Shown here in pieces: positions 63,684 to 64,000 of a stretch of DNA of 64,000 bases (positions are counted from its first letter, which is position 1; each line of letters begins with the position of its first letter). The stretch spans positions 1,344,910-1,408,909 of the forward strand of contig NZ_FXDJ01000009.1 in NCBI RefSeq assembly GCF_900178525.1, written 5' to 3'. Below the pieces are notes generated by a model. It did no database searches. It saw only the letters and a program-made list of their open reading frames with translations, and was not told where the DNA came from. This DNA comes from Massilibacteroides vaginae (GTDB taxonomy: Bacteria > Bacteroidota > Bacteroidia > Bacteroidales > Tannerellaceae). A program made the translations under genes and the position numbers.

Positions 63684-63937
63684 GAGCCTTGGATATTTGA
63701 GATAGATAGTGGTGAATGGTATAGGTATAAAATGGTAAACGAAACAGGAATGAAAGAATTTATTGTCTTTCTTTTTTCCTTGTACTACAGTTGATAATGT
63801 ATTAAAGATATTAAAACAACGATCTTTGACATATTGAACAAAAGCAAATAAGTAAAAAAGAGCAACTTATAAAAAAGTATACATCAGCAGCTGTTTTATT
63901 GGTTTGTAAAAACGGATAGAATTAGTGTTAAGTTGAT
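63684..63937 (+). other. 16S-23S internal spacer without tRNA genes
   Basis: A 254-bp A/T-rich spacer. It holds a boxA-like GATCTTTGACA at 63821-63831 and a weak GAAAGA/TCTTTC hairpin before a T-run at 63752-63777. No tRNA-Ile or tRNA-Ala is present. Confidence 0.8.
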
Positions 63938-64000
63938 AAGAAAGTAAGTAAGGGCAGACGGTGGATGCCTAGGCTCTCGGAGGCGATGAAGGACGTGATA
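63938..64000 (+). rRNA. rrl: 23S ribosomal RNA, 5' end only
   Basis: AAGTAAGTAAGGGCAGACGG then TGGATGCCTAGG and GAGGCGATGAAGGACGTG match the start of bacterial 23S. The start is estimated by aligning the GGTGGATGCC block with E. coli numbering. The gene runs off the right edge. Confidence 0.95.

Noticed and set aside
63752..63777. Intrinsic terminator in the rRNA spacer
   Set aside because: The stem is only 6 bp of A/T-rich pairs; inside an rRNA operon with boxA-like elements a real terminator is unlikely, so a processing site or chance is preferred.
63684..63937. tRNA-Ile/tRNA-Ala in the rRNA spacer
   Set aside because: No acceptor, T-loop or anticodon patterns of either tRNA could be found in the 254 bp.

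Overview
This window comes from a bacterium of the phylum Bacteroidota, order Bacteroidales. The 16S rRNA gene near the right end carries Bacteroidales signatures and looks closest, from memory, to the Tannerellaceae/Dysgonomonadaceae side of the order. Promoters follow the Bacteroidota -33/-7 pattern (TTG or TTTG, then TAnnTTTG) and Shine-Dalgarno sequences are mostly absent. Gene content (acetate kinase plus phosphotransacetylase, 2-oxoacid:ferredoxin oxidoreductase, ATP-dependent PEP carboxykinase, rubrerythrin) points to a fermentative anaerobe. The species cannot be named from the sequence alone.

Layout. 1-20.4 kb is ordinary core genome: a RecD-like helicase, RNase R, DusB, a phosphate transporter with its DUF47 partner, several transporters (MFS, amino acid, FecCD/FecE type, MATE), a pyruvate kinase/O-methyltransferase/RbfA/LolE-like operon, AroQ and XerD. 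20.4-25.8 kb is a low-GC accessory island. It holds a repeat-dense intergenic region with a 554-bp inverted-repeat-bounded element, a membrane-anchored MutS-like ATPase, and the remains of a peptide (bacteriocin-type) export locus: a double-glycine leader peptide frame without an ATG, a DUF3267 metallopeptidase-like protein, a C39 peptidase cut off from its transporter, a frameshifted small membrane protein and a headless OmpR-type regulator. 26-35.9 kb carries PckA, a lipoprotein thioredoxin, YifB/ComM, MetRS, a DegT/Gfo-Idh sugar pair and a candidate 6S-like RNA. 35.9-50.4 kb has rubrerythrin, an exported nitroreductase, a TonB-linked outer-membrane barrel, a POT transporter, AroK, an alanine dehydrogenase, KorAB and a DPP IV peptidase. 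50.4-61.3 kb runs mostly on the minus strand: Pta-AckA, FolP-DacA (c-di-AMP), MurF (plus strand), a CsgG/DUF4810/DUF799 lipoprotein operon, LpxH, a MIP18-family protein, RadC and EF-P. 61.3-64 kb is the start of an rRNA operon with tandem promoters, complete 16S, a tRNA-less spacer and the first bases of 23S.

Themes. KorAB, Pta-AckA, Pyk and PckA cover carbon flow around pyruvate, acetyl-CoA, 2-oxoglutarate and oxaloacetate. LpxH, MurF, LolE-like, CsgG-type and TonB proteins serve the envelope. The most unusual signals are non-coding: a dispersed 21-bp-phased A/T-rich repeat (CCTTTAT/ATAAAGG core) found after four different genes, REP-like elements sharing CTGAGCTTGTCGAAG, a structured RNA at 34979-35123, and four GGTTA boxes at 10-11 bp spacing in front of the C39 remnant.
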